8,067 bases of DNA from Akkermansiaceae bacterium (GTDB lineage Bacteria > Verrucomicrobiota > Verrucomicrobiia > Verrucomicrobiales > Akkermansiaceae). Location of the stretch: positions 1-8,067 of the forward strand of contig JALZVD010000356.1 of NCBI GenBank assembly GCA_023300205.1. The letters are read 5' to 3'. Numbering within the stretch: the first letter of the stretch is position 1; every line of letters begins with the position of its first letter. This document shows, one piece after another, positions 5,901 through 8,067 of the stretch. Under the pieces are notes generated by a model. It had not been told where the DNA came from. It was given only the letters and a program-made list of their open reading frames with translations, and ran no database searches. Made by a program: the position numbers and the translations under genes.

Positions 5901-8067
5901 TTAAGGTGGATACTGCTGGGCAGTATAGGCTAATGAATCTGGTGACTGATGAAAAGGGACGAGAAGTCGAAGGTGCGATTGTGTTTTCTGTTAGAGGAGT
6001 GGCTGGTGAGCAGGGGGATGTGAGGTATAATGATCTAGAGCTTATCACTGATAAACGGACTTATGCGCCGGGAGATGTGGTGAAGTTACTGGTGAATACG
6101 AAGCGTGAGGGTAGCACTGTGATGTTATTTTTTAGAGGGACTAAAGATAGAAGGATGGTGACTCTGAAGGGGAATAGTGAGGTGGTAGAGATACCAGTGG
6201 CTCTTGGTGATATGCCGAATTTCTTTGTGGAGGCGATGACGATCAGTGATGCGCGTGTGCATACGCAAGTGTGTGAGGTGATTGTTCCTCCTGCGAAGCG
6301 AGTGCTGAATGTGGCTGTGGTGCCTAATGCAGGGAAGTATAAGCCACAAGAGAAAGGGACAGTGAAGATACAGGTGACTGATGAGCATGGTGACCCTGTG
6401 ACTGGTGATTGTGTGTTGGCGGTCTATGATAAGTCGCTCGAATATATTTCAGGTGGTAGTAATGTGGCTGATATTAAGTCCTTTTTCTGGAAGTGGCGGA
6501 GACAGTATCATCGTGGTTACTGGCAGCAGTCAATGGTGGTAGCAGGTGGGAATGCGGTTAGAAAGGGAGCATCTAGGATGGGGTATCTTGGGGTGTTTGG
6601 TCAGCAGTTGAGTTTGGATTTTGAGGGTATGGATCCTTTTGGTGGTGACGGAAGAGGGGAAGGCTTCGGCTATGGTTGGGGGGGGGCTAAAAAGAGTAAA
6701 AATCAGTTGGGTGGATCGATGAGGAGTTCGGTGATAGCTCCTTCATCTTCTATGCCATTTGCAATGGATGTGGATGCTGAGGCAGGGGAGCTTGATGAGC
6801 GTAAGATGGCAGATGGGGTTGGAATGGATGCTCCTGAGGTATTGGTGCGTAGGGATTTTGCGGATTTGATTAAGTGGTCAGGTTCAGTGAAGCTGGATGA
6901 TGAGGGGATAGCGGAGGTGCCGGTGGATTATCCTGATAATTTGACCACGTGGAAAATCCAGACGTGGGCGATGGCTCATGGGACGCGTGTGGGGCATGGC
7001 TCTGCGGAGGTGATTACGAGTAAGGATTTGATTATTCGATTACAGGCTCCGAGGTTTTTTGTGGAGAAGGATGAAGTTGTTTTGAGTGCGGTTGTGCATC
7101 ATTATGCTGATGCGGAAGCTGATGCTAAAGTTTCATTGGATCTTGAGGGTGGGACTTTAGAGTTGATGAGGGGTGATGTTTCTCAGTTTGTGAAGCTTGG
7201 TGCGAAGAATGGGGAGGAGCGGGTTAACTGGAGAGTGAAGGTTGGTGGTGAGGGTGAGGCTATTGTGCGGATGAAGGTGGAGACAGATAAGGATGCTGAT
7301 GCGATGGAGATGACGTTTCCTGTATATGTTCATGGGATGCTGAAGCAGATGGCTTGGAGCAGGGAGGTTGAGCCTGGGGAGGAATCCGCGCAGATTGTTA
7401 TTGAGGTGCCTGAGGAGAGAAGGCCTGAGGATACGCGGTTGGAGGTAAGGTTTTCTCCGACGATCGCTGGAGCGATTGTGGATGCGTTGCCGTATTTGGT
7501 AGATTATCCTTATGGTTGTACTGAGCAGACTTTGAATCGCTTTGTTCCGACGGTGATTACGCAGAAGATTCTTAAGGATATGGGGATCGATCTGGAGGAG
7601 GTGAGGAATAAGCGCGCTCATTTGAACCCGCAGGAAATGGGTGATGATAAGAAGCGTGCGAAGCAGTGGAAGAGGTGGCAGAAAAATCCGGTGTTTAGTG
7701 AGAAGGAAGTAGGGAAGATGGTGAGTGAAGGTGTTCAGAAGTTGATTGATATGCAGGTGTCTGATGGTGGCTGGGGATGGTTCTCTGGCTATGGTGAGAG
7801 GTCATATCCGCATACGACGGCTGTTGTGGTGCATGGTTTGAAGTTAGCACAGGAGAATGGGGCTAAGGTTCCTGGGGATAGGGTCAAGATGGGGGTGGAG
7901 TGGCTGAAGCGCTTTGAAGTAAGGGAGACTGAGAAGATTAGAATGTGGAAGAAGCGTGAGAAGAATACTAAGCGAGGTCCAAATCAGTTAGATGTTTTTG
8001 TTAGGTTGGTGTTGGCTGAGAATGATATTTCTAACCAGGAGATGTTAGATTATCAGTTCCGAGATAA
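2966..8067 (+). CDS. Alpha-2-macroglobulin family protease inhibitor, 3' end outside window
   Basis: A continuous frame of 1,700 codons with no stop. Bacterial A2Ms are periplasmic or surface traps: a protease cuts the bait region, the protein collapses and a thioester binds the attacker. A signal peptide covers 1-26 with a likely cut after AEA. Residues 35-530 form an N-terminal extension with TPR-like helices (e.g. LVEIYLDRRQYKKAADLL, 349-366). Macroglobulin domains begin near 534 (DGGTLYIAADAETGKPIAGV) and include TSQPVYKPGSEV (643-654) and TDKRTYAPGD (1028-1037). A Trp/Tyr-rich loop spans 797-842. The bait region is about 1192-1290, rich in Gly and Ser. The A2M domain opens with VRRDFADLIKW (1294-1304). 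The thioester motif is YGCTEQT (Cys1518, Gln1521), and the thioester domain continues through DGGWGWF (1600-1606) to the window edge. A second ATG is adjacent at 2969. E. coli YfhM is a lipoprotein partner of PBP1C; no lipobox or pbpC is visible here. Confidence 0.93.
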   Translation, partial: MMIKNLFIRCVVLAMVCGLLPYFAEAGIVEDRASMNELFKDGNWKEALEMAEKNFSAVSDEDSAEDLKRAVECMNKLRSFEGYEDILRVVDEKHGESVAVLLQAAYTFGSVPNRGAWFDGEFVRGGNAYRRNGTRGEHGSSMERDRVVAMGFLARAYNLANADTDVDERVRVLEYWASRVQWSRTGGQSWRLQILTDMENLPEIYRGYHRVSGTRGAPANEEGGPLFYEVPESYEAAKNDGERWRWLLNEQLRISPGHELSVKRSLAGFLHQYFGVRSLQNFGWYQRMAMDDGEGDEGGVMQVHTLKDNETIARLANSVKRFELPDSQNFIKMYEECWDGGDAYSADRLVEIYLDRRQYKKAADLLGIVMATKGDDDRESRKKKREQIVDEWGRFEQQGGAFTLAEEKRVALVYRNAKSVTLTLHEIDLQALNDEMWSYLKSNPSKLDRNKVNWGNLLNTSVNGVHSEFIGDQVAEQVYALEPRDKHWDTRAELTLPEIKKAGAYLLRGEMGEGKKFYTMVWVDDMMLVSRQVDGGTLYIAADAETGKPIAGVKLIVRGYLSKVLKEKTLLRKYDTITKSYEAVTDEKGQVVLKNGEDSHRDFQWMVEARKGEMRAWSGIKRMWSWHRDRVSSYQSLKAFYMTSQPVYKPGSEVQGKFWVREVKYDLGDDSTYEGRVFYVEVIDPKGEKLVKAMRVVGDEYGGVPFSVDVPDDATLGVYRVRLRFDDEDGGHVSHGSFRVEKYKKPEYEVKVDAPSIPVQLGDTFEATVKANYYHGAPVTNATVKVKVLRHDHDSRWFPYGRWDWLYGSGYGWFDVERRWYPGWARWGCKCPRPFWYGRNYSQPEVVVDEEMKLGEDGTVRVKVDSALAKLVHGSSDHRYEIKVEVVDASRRVIFGSGSVLATRKPFQVTTWLDRGYALAGERIQASVAANTVDGRNVKGWMVTKLYKVGSDAEGEIKETLVREWERRGCTGETTDVDFKVDTAGQYRLMNLVTDEKGREVEGAIVFSVRGVAGEQGDVRYNDLELITDKRTYAPGDVVKLLVNTKREGSTVMLFFRGTKDRRMVTLKGNSEVVEIPVALGDMPNFFVEAMTISDARVHTQVCEVIVPPAKRVLNVAVVPNAGKYKPQEKGTVKIQVTDEHGDPVTGDCVLAVYDKSLEYISGGSNVADIKSFFWKWRRQYHRGYWQQSMVVAGGNAVRKGASRMGYLGVFGQQLSLDFEGMDPFGGDGRGEGFGYGWGGAKKSKNQLGGSMRSSVIAPSSSMPFAMDVDAEAGELDERKMADGVGMDAPEVLVRRDFADLIKWSGSVKLDDEGIAEVPVDYPDNLTTWKIQTWAMAHGTRVGHGSAEVITSKDLIIRLQAPRFFVEKDEVVLSAVVHHYADAEADAKVSLDLEGGTLELMRGDVSQFVKLGAKNGEERVNWRVKVGGEGEAIVRMKVETDKDADAMEMTFPVYVHGMLKQMAWSREVEPGEESAQIVIEVPEERRPEDTRLEVRFSPTIAGAIVDALPYLVDYPYGCTEQTLNRFVPTVITQKILKDMGIDLEEVRNKRAHLNPQEMGDDKKRAKQWKRWQKNPVFSEKEVGKMVSEGVQKLIDMQVSDGGWGWFSGYGERSYPHTTAVVVHGLKLAQENGAKVPGDRVKMGVEWLKRFEVRETEKIRMWKKREKNTKRGPNQLDVFVRLVLAENDISNQEMLDYQFRD
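6678..6686 (+). repeat. Nine-G homopolymer inside the A2M bait region
   Basis: An uninterrupted G9 tract encodes part of Trp1238, Gly1239, Gly1240 and part of Ala1241. It is the longest G run I see in the window; others reach six (for example 1697-1702). With nine Gs the frame is open. With ten, the next codons read GGC TAA. With eight, a TGA appears at 6720-6722. Confidence 0.95.

Noticed and set aside
5033..7621. Several His/Pro/Ser-rich frames on both strands within the A2M gene
   Set aside because: They are shadows of the A2M frame. The His-rich strings are antisense of GTG and ATG-rich codons.
1..8067. tRNA, rRNA, CRISPR array, insertion sequence or integration site
   Set aside because: No cloverleaf, repeat-spacer pattern, transposase or terminal repeats were seen on either strand.

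Overview
The window looks like ordinary chromosome from a Gram-negative-type bacterium. My best guess is the Verrucomicrobiota or a related PVC lineage. That guess rests on the L33 and S18 sequences, a very large exported alpha-2-macroglobulin (A2M) with a long helical N-terminal extension, a class III PPK2, and the lack of Shine-Dalgarno motifs at every start. It is a remembered family resemblance, not a database result. All genes lie on the + strand.

Layout. Positions 94-537 hold two ribosomal protein genes, rpmG (L33) and rpsR (S18), closed by a good intrinsic terminator (604-650). Positions 724-2740 hold a likely operon: folE2 (type IB GTP cyclohydrolase, first step of folate synthesis), ppk2 (class III polyphosphate:nucleotide phosphotransferase) and a 104-residue membrane-anchored or lipoprotein-like protein of unknown function. 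A weak terminator-like hairpin follows. Positions 2741-2965 are non-coding and contain a strong 10-bp hairpin without a T-tract. From 2966 to the window edge runs one open frame of 1,700 codons with no stop. It encodes an exported A2M-family protein (signal peptide, TPR-like N-terminus, macroglobulin domains, bait region, CTEQ thioester) whose C-terminus lies beyond the window.

How the genes fit together. L33 and S18 are translation housekeeping proteins. FolE2 and PPK2 both act on nucleotides: FolE2 consumes GTP, and PPK2 uses polyphosphate to recharge AMP/ADP. No direct link between them is proven. L33, S18 and FolE2 are all versions that lack the zinc sites found in alternative forms. The A2M is a periplasmic or surface protease trap and appears to be its own transcription unit.

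The most notable item is a run of nine G residues (6678-6686) inside the A2M bait-region code. Gain of one G gives an immediate stop, and loss of one G gives a stop 12 codons later. Either would remove the whole thioester half of the protein, so the tract could act as a slippage switch. Also notable are a Trp/Tyr-rich insertion with a Cys-x-Cys motif in the A2M, and a sharp change in strand composition between the ribosomal genes and everything after them.
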